Positions 24,939 through 33,793 of a DNA stretch of 64,000 nt are shown in pieces. Position 1 is the stretch's first letter; each line of letters opens with the position of its first letter. The stretch lies in NCBI RefSeq assembly GCF_029439465.1, contig NZ_JAROAV010000023.1, positions 1 to 64,000 of the forward strand, written 5' to 3'. The DNA comes from Luteipulveratus flavus (GTDB taxonomy: Bacteria; Actinomycetota; Actinomycetes; Actinomycetales; Dermatophilaceae). Both the position numbers and the translations under genes were made by a program. The notes below the pieces were generated by a model. It was not told the DNA's origin and did not search any database. It worked only from the letters and a program-made list of their open reading frames with translations.

Positions 24939-25166
24939 ATGCCCGTCACGCAGCCCCAGGAGATCGCCTCCGACCTGGTCGCCAACGTCGCCCAGATCCA
25001 CGTCACCGTCGGTCAGCAGGTCGAGGCCGGCGAGGAGGTCGCTCTGCTGGAGTCGATGAAGATGGAGATCCCCGTCGTCGCCGAGCTGCCCGGGACGGTC
25101 ACGGACGTACGGGTGCACCCGGGCGACGTCGTCCAGGAGGGCGACGTCCTCGTCGTCCTCGCCTAG
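24939..25166 (+). CDS. stand-alone biotin/lipoyl-attachment domain protein
   Basis: The 75-residue protein is a single biotinyl domain with 'LLESMKMEIPVVAE': the Lys in the ESMKME motif is the expected biotinylation site. The hydrophobic turns 'GTVTDVRVHPGDVVQEGDVL' complete the hammerhead fold. It resembles the small biotinylated protein TB7.3 (Rv3221c) of M. tuberculosis. No carboxylase subunit lies nearby, so any partner is elsewhere. AGGATGAG upstream supports the ATG. Confidence 0.88.
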   Translation: MPVTQPQEIASDLVANVAQIHVTVGQQVEAGEEVALLESMKMEIPVVAELPGTVTDVRVHPGDVVQEGDVLVVLA

Positions 25167-25196
25167 GCCGAGGCCCGCGCGGACCGACCCCCGCCC

Positions 25197-25225
25197 GTGC
25201 GCCGACCACTCCACGCCGGCGCACG
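25197..25225. terminator. possible bidirectional terminator
   Basis: CGTGCGCCG (25197-25205) and CGGCGCACG (25217-25225) form a 9-bp stem between the convergent biotinyl-protein and choice-of-anchor genes. Confidence 0.5.
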
Positions 25226-25235
25226 AGCAGGGAGA

Positions 25236-26921
25236 TCAGGAGACGGTCACCTCGAAGGTGGTCGTCGAGCCGGACACCTCGTTGGCGACGATCACCATCG
25301 GCCGACCGGTCGGTGACTGCGCCGCCGGCACGAACTCCACGCCCTCCGCTCCGAGGTCGCCCATGCCGGGTACGGGCTCACCGTCGAACACCGCGTCCCA
25401 GCTCCGCGCGTTGGCGTACGTCACGTACGTGGGCGCGGTCGGGTCGGTGATGTCGTACACCATGACGCCGCCCACCCGCTCGAGGCCGATGAACGCGTAC
25501 GTCCGCGCCCCGACCCGACCGACGGTGACGCCCTCCGGCTCCGGGCCCTTGTCGTCGCTGCGGGTGTCGAACGAGGGGTTGGCGGTGTGGTTGGCGTTGA
25601 ACGCCTGCCGCGGGAGGACGCCCTCGGCGACGAGGCGTGCGATCTGCTGCTCGATCTGCCCACCGGACTCGAAGACCTGGGTGCCGTCCGGCGTGAGGAT
25701 CGAGAACGACCGGCCGCCGAACGCCTCGATCCGCTCGTAGCAGCCCGCACCGGCGCGCAGCCCGGTCGCCCGGCTGACGTTGAGCCGGCCCAGCGCGGCG
25801 TCCTTCTTCAGGTCCGCGGCGTTCGGGAAGACGTCCGGGCACAGCTGGTACGCCTTGTCCTTCACCCGGATCGGCTCGGCGTAGCTGCCCCACTCGCGGG
25901 CGTCCCCCTCGTTGGCCGTCACGAGGTACGTCTTCCCCTTGGTCTCGTACGACGCGATGGTGTCGGGCATCGCGAGACCGTGGACCGGCCAGTGCTGCAG
26001 CGCGATCGCGTCGTCCTTGTCGGAGGCGTCCAGCACGTTGTCGCCGGCCGACCAGTCCTTGTCCGGCATCGGCCAGACGTCGGTGATCGTCGCGGTCCGC
26101 AGATCGAGGACACCGACGGCGTTCGCCTCCTGCAGCGTCACGTACGCACGGTCACCGGAGACGGCGAGGTACTCCGGCTCCAGGTTGCGTGCGACCCGCC
26201 CTGCTGCCGGCTGCCCCGCGGGGACGGGCACGTCCGGACCGAAGACGCGCACGCCGGCGGGGAGAGAACGTCCGTTGTCCCAGGCGCCGAATCCCGCTGT
26301 GCGGACGTCGGACTGGGCCAGCCGGCCGCTCTCGCCGCGCAGTCGGACGACGCTGATGGACCCCTCGGGGTCGGCACTGAAGTCGTCGGCGGGCTCGGCC
26401 TCGTTGGCCGTCAACAGGTTCCGGCCGTCGTCGGTGATCGTGATCATGTCCGGCTGCGCACCGACCCGGACACCCGCGACGTACGCGGGATGCCGGCCGG
26501 TGGCGTACAGCAGCGCCCAGCCCCGGTCGGTCTTCGTCGCGGACTCGACCGCGACCGCCAGCGAACCACCGTGCAGGTGAACGGAGTTCACCTGCGAGCC
26601 GTCCGGAACAGTGCTGCCGTCGGCGGCGCGTACGCCGGCCACGTCGATCTCGCCCACCTTGCGCGGCGCTCTGGGGTCTGCGGCGTCGAGCACGTCGACC
26701 GCGCCCGACTCGGCGTTGACGGCATAGATCAGCCGGTGACGGGCGTCGTACGCGGTGATCTCGGCGGCCGACCTGTCGAACACGCCCGTCTCGTGCGACC
26801 CGAGGCGCTGCAGCATGAGCGCGGGAGCCTGCTGGTCCGCGAGGGCCGACGGTGCGCACAGACCGGCGGCCAGGGCGAGGGACAGGGCGACGGAGCTGGG
26901 GGCGACGGTGCGCAGACGCAC
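25236..26921 (-). CDS. secreted choice-of-anchor I family beta-propeller protein
   Basis: The 561-residue protein has a signal peptide ('SVALSLALAAGLCAPSALA') and propeller-like repeats ('LIYAVNAESGAVDVLDAADP', 'LEPEYLAVSGDRAYVTLQEA', 'KTYLVTANEGDAREWGSYAE', 'EPEGVTVGRVGARTYAFIGL'). The 'LEPEYxAV...TLQEANAV' and 'TANEGDAREW' blocks are typical of choice-of-anchor I proteins, found with alkaline phosphatases and surface nucleases. It has no visible C-terminal anchor, so it is probably released. The GTG at 26921 is preferred because GGAGG lies ten bases upstream. Confidence 0.85.
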   Translation of the reverse strand: MRLRTVAPSSVALSLALAAGLCAPSALADQQAPALMLQRLGSHETGVFDRSAAEITAYDARHRLIYAVNAESGAVDVLDAADPRAPRKVGEIDVAGVRAADGSTVPDGSQVNSVHLHGGSLAVAVESATKTDRGWALLYATGRHPAYVAGVRVGAQPDMITITDDGRNLLTANEAEPADDFSADPEGSISVVRLRGESGRLAQSDVRTAGFGAWDNGRSLPAGVRVFGPDVPVPAGQPAAGRVARNLEPEYLAVSGDRAYVTLQEANAVGVLDLRTATITDVWPMPDKDWSAGDNVLDASDKDDAIALQHWPVHGLAMPDTIASYETKGKTYLVTANEGDAREWGSYAEPIRVKDKAYQLCPDVFPNAADLKKDAALGRLNVSRATGLRAGAGCYERIEAFGGRSFSILTPDGTQVFESGGQIEQQIARLVAEGVLPRQAFNANHTANPSFDTRSDDKGPEPEGVTVGRVGARTYAFIGLERVGGVMVYDITDPTAPTYVTYANARSWDAVFDGEPVPGMGDLGAEGVEFVPAAQSPTGRPMVIVANEVSGSTTTFEVTVS

Positions 26922-27025
26922 GGGGTACCTCCGGGGTGCGGGGGGGATGAACCCCCGCACCTCACCAGCCGTGAGTGACGACCGCGTGTCGGTCCGGCGA
27001 ACGGTCCGCGGCGGGCGGACGACCC

Positions 27026-27622
27026 TCAGGCGCGGGACGGCGCGCCATAGCGCAGGCCGTCGAACACCAGGTCGACGAGGGTGCGCGTGGCGTCGGACGA
27101 GGAGGGGTTGGGACCCGCCAGGCAGATGCCGCCGAGCGCGCGCAGGACCTCCTCGGCACCGACGTCACTGCGGATGGCACCCGCCTCCGCCGCCGGACGC
27201 AGCACCCGCTCGGCCGACTCGCGCATGCTCGCGCGGGCCTCGGCGAACGCGTCCGGGCTGGCCTGCATCATCGAGCGCAGCAGGGTCACCATGCCGTTCT
27301 TGACGGCGTAGAAGTCGACGAACCCGAGCATCCATTGGTGCAGCGCCTCGGCCGGCTCGTACTCGGCGAGCAGCTGCTGGGAGCGCTCGCGCAACGAGTC
27401 GATCTGGCGGGCGTAGACCGCCATCACCAGGTCCTCGCGGGTCGGGAAGTGGCGGTACAGGGTCCCGATCCCGACACCGGCGTCGCGGGCGATCTGGTCC
27501 AGGGACGCCTCGGCGCCCCGGTCGATGAAGGCCTGCGTCGCGACGCGCAACAGCTTGTCGCGATTGCGTGCGGCGTCGGCGCGCATCGGCTTGATGTCGG
27601 TAGTGCTGCCGACAGAGACCAC
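27026..27622 (-). CDS. TetR family repressor
   Basis: The 198-residue protein has an N-terminal HTH (about 13-60: 'ADAARNRDKLLRVATQAFID', 'SLDQIARDAGVGIGTLYRHF', 'PTREDLVMAVYARQ') and a variable ligand-binding C-terminal domain. It is divergent from an MFS exporter; three GGAG-N5-CTCC dyads lie between them, so it very likely represses itself and the exporter until a ligand binds. I used the GTG at 27622 (AAGGTGG upstream); an ATG at 27586 is an alternative. Confidence 0.92.
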   Translation of the reverse strand: MVSVGSTTDIKPMRADAARNRDKLLRVATQAFIDRGAEASLDQIARDAGVGIGTLYRHFPTREDLVMAVYARQIDSLRERSQQLLAEYEPAEALHQWMLGFVDFYAVKNGMVTLLRSMMQASPDAFAEARASMRESAERVLRPAAEAGAIRSDVGAEEVLRALGGICLAGPNPSSSDATRTLVDLVFDGLRYGAPSRA

Positions 27623-27634
27623 GAGGTCACCACC

Positions 27635-27663
27635 TTGCGAAACGGAGGAACTCTCCGTACCGT
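27635..27663 (+). promoter_or_regulatory. predicted promoter of the MFS exporter gene
   Basis: TTGCGA (-35, 27635-27640) and TACCGT (-10, 27658-27663) are 17 bases apart. The first operator-like dyad (27642-27658) fills the spacer, so bound repressor would block polymerase. Confidence 0.5.
27642..27658. promoter_or_regulatory. TetR operator-like dyad 1
   Basis: ACGGAG-GAACT-CTCCGT is a perfect 6-5-6 dyad lying between the predicted -35 and -10 boxes. Confidence 0.65.
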
Positions 27664-27668
27664 TCTAT

Positions 27669-27685
27669 CCGGAGCCGCCCTCCGG
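27669..27685. promoter_or_regulatory. TetR operator-like dyad 2 (variant)
   Basis: CCGGAG-CCGCC-CTCCGG is a perfect dyad with the same GGAG-N5-CTCC core and spacing as dyads 1 and 3, differing at the outermost base of each half. Confidence 0.5.
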
Positions 27686-27713
27686 TTCATTGCCGACCGG
27701 ACCGCGACGCCAG

Positions 27714-27730
27714 ACGGAGACCATCTCCGT
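27714..27730. promoter_or_regulatory. TetR operator-like dyad 3
   Basis: ACGGAG-ACCAT-CTCCGT has exactly the same half-sites and spacing as dyad 1. It lies 41 bases before the MFS start codon. Confidence 0.65.
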
Positions 27731-27771
27731 TTCACTCCATGGTACATCCCGGACCGGGAAGGACTCCATCC

Positions 27772-29244
27772 ATGAATGTCGCCACTTCAGCGCAGAAGCG
27801 CACGTGGCTCCCCCTGGCCGTCGTGCTCGTCACCCAGATGATGATCGTGCTCGACGCGGCCATCGTGAACATCGCCCTGCCCGACATGCAGCGGGCCCTG
27901 CACATCGCCCCGCCTGACCTGTCCTGGGTCGTCAACGCCTACACGCTGGCGTTCGGCGGACTGCTCCTGCTCGGCGCCCGCGCCGGTGACCTGTTCGGAC
28001 GTCGTGCGACGTTCGCCAGCGGCATGGTCCTGTTCACCCTCGCCTCGCTGGCCGGCGGTTTCGCCACCGCACCGGGTCAGCTGTTCGCCGCGCGCGCCGC
28101 TCAGGGCGTGGGCGCGGCTCTGGTCGCGCCGTCCGCGCTGGCCATCCTCATGTCCCTCTACTCCGACGCCCGGGCCCGCACCCGCGCGATCGGCTACTAC
28201 ACCGTGGTGTCCGCCAGCGGCGCCGCCATCGGCCTGATCGCCGGCGGTGTCCTCACCTCGTACGTCTCGTGGCGCTGGGTGATGTTCGTGAACGTGCCGA
28301 TCGGTGCGGTCGTGCTCCTCGCGGCCCGTACCGCACTGCCCCGCGGCCGCTTCACCCGCGGCCGGGTCGACGTCGTCGGCGCGCTGCTGTCGACGGTCGG
28401 CATGACCACGCTCGTGTACGGGTTCATCCGGGCCGCTGCCGACGGCTGGTCGGACGCCGGTGCCCGCGCCTCGTTCGCGGTCGCGGTCGTGCTGCTCGCG
28501 ACGTTCGTCGCGGTCGAGCGGCGGGTTCGCGAGCCGGTGACCCCGCTGCACCTGTTCGCCGACCGTGAGCGGTCCACGGCGTACGTCGCCCGGCTGCTGC
28601 TCGTCGCCGGCAGCATGGGGTCGTTCTTCTTCCTCAGCCAGTACTTCCAGATCGTGCTCGGCTGGTCGGCGATGAAGACCGGCATGGCGTTCATCCCCTT
28701 CCCGGTGACGATCTTCATCTCGTCCCAGCTCGCGACCCGCGTCCTGGTCGAGCGGTTCTCCCCGAAGCTGGTCATGTCCGTCGGCATGGCGCTGTCGGCC
28801 ATCGGCCTGCTGATGCTGTCCCGGATGGACGCGGCGAGCACCTACCCGCAGCTGGTCGTCGGGATGGTCGTGTTCGCGCTGGGCAACGGCACCGCGTTCG
28901 TGCCGCTGACCGCGGCGGGCATCGCGGGCGTCGACCCCAAGGACGCCGGCATCGCGTCCGGCCTGGTCAACGTCACCCAGCAGCTCGGGGGAGCTGTCGG
29001 CCTGGCCGTGCTGGTCACCGTCTTCTCGACCGCCGGTCACGGCGCGGCCACCACGGCCGCCGCGACCTCGGAGGCGAAGGACGTGTTCGTGACGGGCGCG
29101 GACCGCGGGCTGGGCGTCGCAGCCGGCCTGCTCGCCGCCGCCCTGGTGCTGGTCCTCGTCGCCATGCGGCCGCGGCGCCCGCGTCCGCAGGAGGTCGTCG
29201 AGGACCCGGCCGAGCAGATGGTGCTCGAGCCCGAGCCGGCCTGA
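27772..29244 (+). CDS. MFS drug exporter, DHA2 (EmrB/QacA) family
   Basis: The 490-residue protein has about 14 hydrophobic segments and DHA2 hallmarks: 'MMIVLDAAIVNIALPDMQRA' in helix 1, motif A 'GARAGDLFGRR', and motif C-like 'SGAAIGLIAGGVLTSYVSWR'. It is probably a proton-coupled drug exporter. GGAAGGA upstream supports the ATG at 27772; an upstream in-frame start would run through an operator region. Expression is probably controlled by the divergent TetR gene. It ends at a strong hairpin. Confidence 0.92.
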   Translation: MNVATSAQKRTWLPLAVVLVTQMMIVLDAAIVNIALPDMQRALHIAPPDLSWVVNAYTLAFGGLLLLGARAGDLFGRRATFASGMVLFTLASLAGGFATAPGQLFAARAAQGVGAALVAPSALAILMSLYSDARARTRAIGYYTVVSASGAAIGLIAGGVLTSYVSWRWVMFVNVPIGAVVLLAARTALPRGRFTRGRVDVVGALLSTVGMTTLVYGFIRAAADGWSDAGARASFAVAVVLLATFVAVERRVREPVTPLHLFADRERSTAYVARLLLVAGSMGSFFFLSQYFQIVLGWSAMKTGMAFIPFPVTIFISSQLATRVLVERFSPKLVMSVGMALSAIGLLMLSRMDAASTYPQLVVGMVVFALGNGTAFVPLTAAGIAGVDPKDAGIASGLVNVTQQLGGAVGLAVLVTVFSTAGHGAATTAAATSEAKDVFVTGADRGLGVAAGLLAAALVLVLVAMRPRRPRPQEVVEDPAEQMVLEPEPA

Positions 29245-29270
29245 GCGGCAACGGGACTCGTACGAAAGCG

Positions 29271-29305
29271 GTGACGGGTGAGCCTCGACGAGGCTCACCC
29301 GTCAC
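29271..29305. terminator. bidirectional terminator between MFS and AraC genes
   Basis: GTGACGGGTGAGCCT (29271-29285) pairs perfectly with AGGCTCACCCGTCAC (29291-29305). It lies between the convergent stops at 29244 and 29314. Confidence 0.85.
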
Positions 29306-29313
29306 TCGCTCGC

Positions 29314-30396
29314 TCACTCGTCGGCGACGAACAGATGCATCTCCCGGCCGTGGGCGAACCCGTCGGCCGGGGCGGTGGTCTCCTCGGAGGCCGCCTTCAC
29401 GCGCAGGTCACGCGGACTCGCTCCGTGCCACCGGCGCACCGCCCGGGACAGCGCCGACTGCTCGGTGAAACCGACCATCGAGGCGACCTGGCCGAACGGC
29501 AGACCGGTCGTCGTGATGAGCCGGTACGCCGCGTCGCGGCGCACCTCGTCCAGGACCTGCCCGTACGACGTCCCCTCTTCGGCGAGCCGCCGCTGCAGCG
29601 TGCGCGGGTTCAGCCCGAGGAGGCGGGCGGTGCTGGTGATGGCGACCGAGCTCGCGCCGAGGACCTCCCCGAGCGCCAGCCGCACCTGGTCGGCGGCGCC
29701 CGGCGCCGGCTCCGGGTGCAGGCTCTCCAGGTAGCCCATCGCGACGGAGCGGATCGCCGGACCGGCGCTGTGGAACTGCGCGGCCAGCGTCCACCGCTCG
29801 ACCCGCAGGCAGGCGGTCGGTCCGCCGAAGTGCACGGGCACGCCGAAGAAGGCGTTGTACCGCTCCGGGTCGGAGATCGGGTCGTGCGGGATCTCGACGG
29901 AGTCCAGGCCGAGGTCGTCGCGCAGGAGCGAACGAGCGACCCGGTCGAAGATGCCGAGTCCGAGCTCCGTCGCCTGCGGCGAGTACGGCACCCCGGGGAT
30001 GTCCTTGTGGTACGCGAGCGCTGCGACGTCGGGGTGCCCACGCGGATCGACCTCCGCCGCCACGCTCAGCGCCGGGCTGTGGACGAACATGAACTCCGAG
30101 GCCCGGGCGACCGCGTCCGCCACGGACGCCGCCGACTCGATCGCGAGGGCGAGCGGTCCGATGACGCACAGGTCCTGGGCGTCGGCGAGCTGCAGGCCCA
30201 GATCCGGGCAACCCAGCTCGCAGGCGGTCGCGTCGAGCAGGCGGTCGTGGGCCGCGACCGAGATCAACCCGTCGTCAGCGGCGAGTGCGCTGGTGGGGAT
30301 CGCGAACCGCTCCAGCAGCTGTTCCGGGTGTCCCCCCAGCCGTTCCACGAGCGGAACGAACCCTCTGAGGCTCGCCGCCCGGACCATCGGCGCCAC
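29314..30396 (-). CDS. AraC family regulator with arabinose-binding-like N-terminal domain
   Basis: The 360-residue protein has an N-terminal ligand domain of the Arabinose_bd type (about 10-220; 'FVPLVERLGGHPEQLLERF', 'GHPDVAALAYHKDIPGVPYS') and a C-terminal double HTH (about 240-335: 'ASSVAITSTARLLGLNPRTL', 'QRRLAEEGTSYGQVLDEVRR', 'FGQVASMVGFTEQSALSRAV'). Ligand and targets are unknown. I used GTG at 30396; an ATG three codons downstream is equally possible, and neither has a good ribosome binding site. Confidence 0.85.
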   Translation of the reverse strand: MAPMVRAASLRGFVPLVERLGGHPEQLLERFAIPTSALAADDGLISVAAHDRLLDATACELGCPDLGLQLADAQDLCVIGPLALAIESAASVADAVARASEFMFVHSPALSVAAEVDPRGHPDVAALAYHKDIPGVPYSPQATELGLGIFDRVARSLLRDDLGLDSVEIPHDPISDPERYNAFFGVPVHFGGPTACLRVERWTLAAQFHSAGPAIRSVAMGYLESLHPEPAPGAADQVRLALGEVLGASSVAITSTARLLGLNPRTLQRRLAEEGTSYGQVLDEVRRDAAYRLITTTGLPFGQVASMVGFTEQSALSRAVRRWHGASPRDLRVKAASEETTAPADGFAHGREMHLFVADE

Positions 30397-30505
30397 AGTT
30401 CAAACGTACGCCGCGTTCCGCCGTGAACGAACCCCTGTGCCCTGGAATTTCTGCTCCTCGCCCGGCTCCGCGACGGCGCCGATCGGAGGAAGTGTCGGTC
30501 GCCGG

Positions 30506-30530
30506 CGTCCGTCCGGATGCCGGGCGGACG
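30506..30530 (-). terminator. hairpin after the HTH-domain protein gene
   Basis: An 11-bp stem of CGTCCG-T-CCGG (30506-30516) with CCGG-G-CGGACG (30520-30530), with one T-G wobble, lies four bases beyond the leftward stop at 30534. Confidence 0.55.
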
Positions 30531-30533
30531 GAC

Positions 30534-32057
30534 TCAGGCAGGGAGTCGCGAGGGCTCCCGGATCCCGGGGCCGCGACGTACCCACCAGTCGACCGAGGCC
30601 CGGACGGTGGCGGGGCCGTGCGTGCGGACGTCCATGAGGTCCGGATGACCTGAGATGCCGGCGGCGTACAGCGCCGTCGGGGCGAGACCGGGAGTGCGCA
30701 TCAGCTCGCGCAGGTCTACCTCCGGCGGCAGTCCCGGCCCGTGCGCCAGCCCGAGGAGGGCGACCGACCTCAGCTGCTGCTCAGGTCGCGCGAGCAGCGC
30801 CAGTAGACCGGACCGCTGCTCCTCGCCGGCGAGGTAGCTGAGCATGTGGCCCGCCGCGTCCCGAGCCGTGGCCGACGACGTCGTCGCGGCGATCCGCAGG
30901 GCGGTGGCGGCGAGCACGCGCCGGTACGGGCTCACCATCAGCACGAGGTGCGCGTGGTGCCGGCGCTCCTCGAAGTCCTCGGACAACGCCTCGCGCAGCA
31001 GGCGTTCGAGCATCTGGTCGCCGTCCAGGTCCGACTCCTCTGTCGCCGCGGCGAGGTAGGTCCGCAGCTCGGCAGGCTCCTCGATGTGCGACCCGGGTCG
31101 GGGCCCGAGCGGATCCTTCCCGACGATCTGGGCGATCTCGCGAGCCAGCAGCGGCGACGCGCGGCGCGCGACCCGGAACGCCACCTCGCCGCCGTACTCG
31201 GGGTCCTGGTGGGCGAGCGTGCGGAGCGCGGCGAAGACCGTCTCTACGCCGTGGCGGTCCATCGTCGCGTTGATGACCCGCTGCAGCAGGGCGTGACCCG
31301 CGCCGATGCGCGGCCCGTCCTCGGTGGTGAGCAGGACCCGGACGGCAGCCTCGAGCGAGGCAGGGTCGATGCCGTCGCCCCAGACCGACACCGCGTCCGC
31401 GGTCGCCTGGGCACCGGGCTCGGCGATCTGCTCGGTCACGACCCGGACGATGGAGGCCATCGTGTGCTGCTCGCGCATCAGCCTCGACAGCGCCTCGACC
31501 CGGGCGACGTACGCTCCACCGACCGAACGGGACATCTGGTCGACCAGCTCGTAGGTCCACTCGTCCTGCAGGTACGTCGGGAGGACCACACCGCCGGGCT
31601 GGGTGATCAGCTGCGCCATCCGCAGCCAGTCCGCACCTCGAGCGGAACCGTCGCGCACGCGGGTGCTCACGTCGTCCAGCTCGGCGCGCAGATTCTCGCG
31701 GGCCACGATCCGGGTGGGCCGGATCCGCCGGCTGTCGAGCGTCCGGCTCAACGCGTCGCACACCCCGAGCAGGTGCCCGTCGGGCAGGAACAAGAGGGTC
31801 TCGTACCCGGAGATCAGCTCGGCGGTGACCTCGGCGTCCCCGACCTCACGCCGCGTCAGCCCGGCCTGGTCCATCTTGATGCCGATCACGCCGAGCCTGC
31901 GGCAGAAGTCGGCACCCGTGCCCCCGACCGGCGAGGCCATCCGGCTGATCCGCAGCAGCCAGGCGATGCGGGCGCGGACGTCCACGCGGGCGCTGCGCAG
32001 CGCGTTGTGGTCGTACGGCAGCTGTTTCGGCGCACCACGGCTGTTCGCCCAGGACAT
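30534..32057 (-). CDS. large protein with degenerate HTH and helical-repeat body
   Basis: The 507-residue protein starts 'MSWANSRGAPKQLPYDHNAL', then a region like the XRE-type HTH of a family of large actinobacterial regulators ('VDVRARIAWLLRISRM', 'GLTRREVGDAEVTAELISGY', 'ETLLFLPDGHLLGVCDALSR'). The rest is helical with HEAT-like character ('RHHAHLVLMVSPYRRVLAAT', 'QLRSVALLGLAHGPGLPPEV'). The HTH core is divergent, so DNA binding is uncertain. The ATG at 32057 has AAGGGG upstream; a 200-codon upstream extension overlaps pcnA and looks non-coding. Confidence 0.65.
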   Translation of the reverse strand: MSWANSRGAPKQLPYDHNALRSARVDVRARIAWLLRISRMASPVGGTGADFCRRLGVIGIKMDQAGLTRREVGDAEVTAELISGYETLLFLPDGHLLGVCDALSRTLDSRRIRPTRIVARENLRAELDDVSTRVRDGSARGADWLRMAQLITQPGGVVLPTYLQDEWTYELVDQMSRSVGGAYVARVEALSRLMREQHTMASIVRVVTEQIAEPGAQATADAVSVWGDGIDPASLEAAVRVLLTTEDGPRIGAGHALLQRVINATMDRHGVETVFAALRTLAHQDPEYGGEVAFRVARRASPLLAREIAQIVGKDPLGPRPGSHIEEPAELRTYLAAATEESDLDGDQMLERLLREALSEDFEERRHHAHLVLMVSPYRRVLAATALRIAATTSSATARDAAGHMLSYLAGEEQRSGLLALLARPEQQLRSVALLGLAHGPGLPPEVDLRELMRTPGLAPTALYAAGISGHPDLMDVRTHGPATVRASVDWWVRRGPGIREPSRLPA

Positions 32058-32290
32058 GGCCCCCACCCCTTGCTCGACCGCGTCAGTGCACAGAATTGCG
32101 TATGGAATGGCGAGCGCGCCAGACCTCCGCCCGAACTCCGAACGCGGGCCGCGGCGGTGCGCCGTCGCCATCGTGAGCGACTTCGCAGCGGCATCACCAT
32201 CACCCCGGACGGCGGCTGCTGGCCCGGTTGGCGGGCCGTGCAGCGCGATCAGGCCGGCGACGGTCTCCCCCACAGCGCCGGCACGTCCCG

Positions 32291-33793
32291 TCAGGCCTCG
32301 GCCGACTCCGGCTGGTCGGCCCACCAGCGCAGCAGCTCCGCCCGGGCGGCGTCCTCGCCGATCGGCCCCTGGTCGAGCCGAACCCCGAGCAGGTGCTTGT
32401 ACGCCCGCCCGAGCACCGGACCCGGCTCGATGCCGAGGGTCTGCGCGATCTGGTTGCCGTCCAGCTCCGGGCGTACGGCGGCGAGCTCCTCGGCGTCCTG
32501 CAGCTTCACGATGCGGGCCTCGAGGTCGTCGTACGTCCGCGACAGGCGTTCGGCCTTGCGGCGGTTGCGCGTGGTCGTGTCCGAACGGGTGAGCAGGTGG
32601 AGCCGCGACAGCAGCGGCCCGGCGTCGGTGACGTACCGGCGGACGGCGGAGTCGGTCCACTCGCCCCCGCCGTAGCCGTGGAACCTCAGGTGCAGCTCGA
32701 CCAGCCGGGACACCTGCTTGACCGTGTCCTTGTCGAAGCGCAGCGCCCGCAGCCGGTGGCGCGTCATCTTGGCGCCGACCATCTCGTGGTGATGGAACGA
32801 GACACCGCCGCCCGGCTCGAACCTGCGGGTCGCGGGCTTGCCGATGTCGTGCAGCAGCGCCGCGAGGCGCAGGACGAGGTCAGGACCCTGGACCGGGTCG
32901 ACCGGCCCGAGACCGGCCACGCTGCGCGGTCCCTCCAGCGCGATCGCCTGCTCCAGCACCGTCAGCGAGTGCTCGTACACGTCCTTGTGCCGGTGGTGCT
33001 CGTCGACCTCGAGCCGCAGGGCGGGCAGCTCCGGAAGGATGTGGTCGGCCAGGCCGGTGTCGACCAGCAGCGCGAGCCCTTCTCGGGGGTTGGGCGCGAG
33101 CAGCAGCTTGACCAGCTCGTCGCGGACCCGCTCGGCGGAGACGATCGAGATGCGGTCGGCCATGTCCGTCATCGCCGCCTCGGCCGACGGTTCCACGTGG
33201 AACCCCAGCTGGGCCGCGAACCGCGCCGCTCGCATCATCCGCAGCGGGTCGTCGGAGAAGGAGATCTCGGGAGCTGAGGGGGTCCGCAGCCGGCGCCCGG
33301 CGAGGTCGTCCAGACCGTCGTACGGATCGACGAACTCCAGCGACGGCAGCCGCAGCGCCATCGCGTTGACCGCGAAGTCGCGCCGTACGAGGTCCTCGTC
33401 CAGCGAGTCGCCGAACGCGACGACCGGCTTGCGCGACCCCGGCTCGTACGCGTCCGCCCGGTAGGTGGTGATCTCGACGACCGTGGCGCCGCGGCGGGTG
33501 CCGATGGTGCCGAACGCGCGGCCCATGTCCCAGGTCGGCCCGCCCCACTTCTTGAGCAGCGCCTCGGTCTGGTCCGGGGACGCCGATGTGGTCAGGTCGA
33601 TGTCGGGCGAGGTGCGGCCGAGGAAGGCGTCCCGGACCGGCCCGCCGACGAGCGCGATCTCGTGGCCGGCGGCGGTGAACATCTCGCCGATCTCGGTGAG
33701 CAGCGGCAGGTCCGGGGCCAGGTGCGCCAGCGCGCGTTCCAGCAGGGGGGTGATGGACCCTTCGACGAGCTCGGGACGGTACGGCGTGGACAC
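32291..33793 (-). CDS. pcnA: CCA tRNA nucleotidyltransferase
   Basis: The 500-residue enzyme adds or repairs the 3' CCA of tRNA. The nucleotidyltransferase motif 'IALVGGPVRDAFLGRTSPDI' with 'DLTT' is near residue 50, 'RRDFAVNAMAL' near 140, and an HD phosphohydrolase domain ('LLHDIGKP', near 300) follows. The synteny matches Rv3907c next to a NUDIX gene. The first residues 'STPYRPELVEGS' are encoded by a REP-like sequence. GTG at 33793 appears to be the only usable start; there is no Shine-Dalgarno, but TACCCT six bases upstream suggests a leaderless mRNA. Confidence 0.95.
   Translation of the reverse strand: MSTPYRPELVEGSITPLLERALAHLAPDLPLLTEIGEMFTAAGHEIALVGGPVRDAFLGRTSPDIDLTTSASPDQTEALLKKWGGPTWDMGRAFGTIGTRRGATVVEITTYRADAYEPGSRKPVVAFGDSLDEDLVRRDFAVNAMALRLPSLEFVDPYDGLDDLAGRRLRTPSAPEISFSDDPLRMMRAARFAAQLGFHVEPSAEAAMTDMADRISIVSAERVRDELVKLLLAPNPREGLALLVDTGLADHILPELPALRLEVDEHHRHKDVYEHSLTVLEQAIALEGPRSVAGLGPVDPVQGPDLVLRLAALLHDIGKPATRRFEPGGGVSFHHHEMVGAKMTRHRLRALRFDKDTVKQVSRLVELHLRFHGYGGGEWTDSAVRRYVTDAGPLLSRLHLLTRSDTTTRNRRKAERLSRTYDDLEARIVKLQDAEELAAVRPELDGNQIAQTLGIEPGPVLGRAYKHLLGVRLDQGPIGEDAARAELLRWWADQPESAEA
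33190..33203. promoter_or_regulatory. parS-like palindrome inside pcnA
   Basis: GTTCCACGTGGAAC is a perfect palindrome differing by one base per half from the canonical parS GTTTCACGTGAAAC. It is about 11 kb from parB and in the origin-proximal zone where ParB sites are expected. Confidence 0.5.
33758..33786. repeat. REP-like element at the 5' end of pcnA
   Basis: CCCTTCGACGAGCTCGGGAC followed by GGTACGGCG resembles the widespread CCTTCGAC-N-GGCTC-type intergenic element, whose translation gives the tell-tale RPELVEG peptide. Here that peptide forms the N terminus of the nucleotidyltransferase. Confidence 0.5.

Noticed and set aside
32058-32660. Upstream extension of the HTH-like gene
   Set aside because: It overlaps pcnA on the same strand and is Arg/Pro/Gly-rich; the ATG at 32057 has a ribosome binding site.
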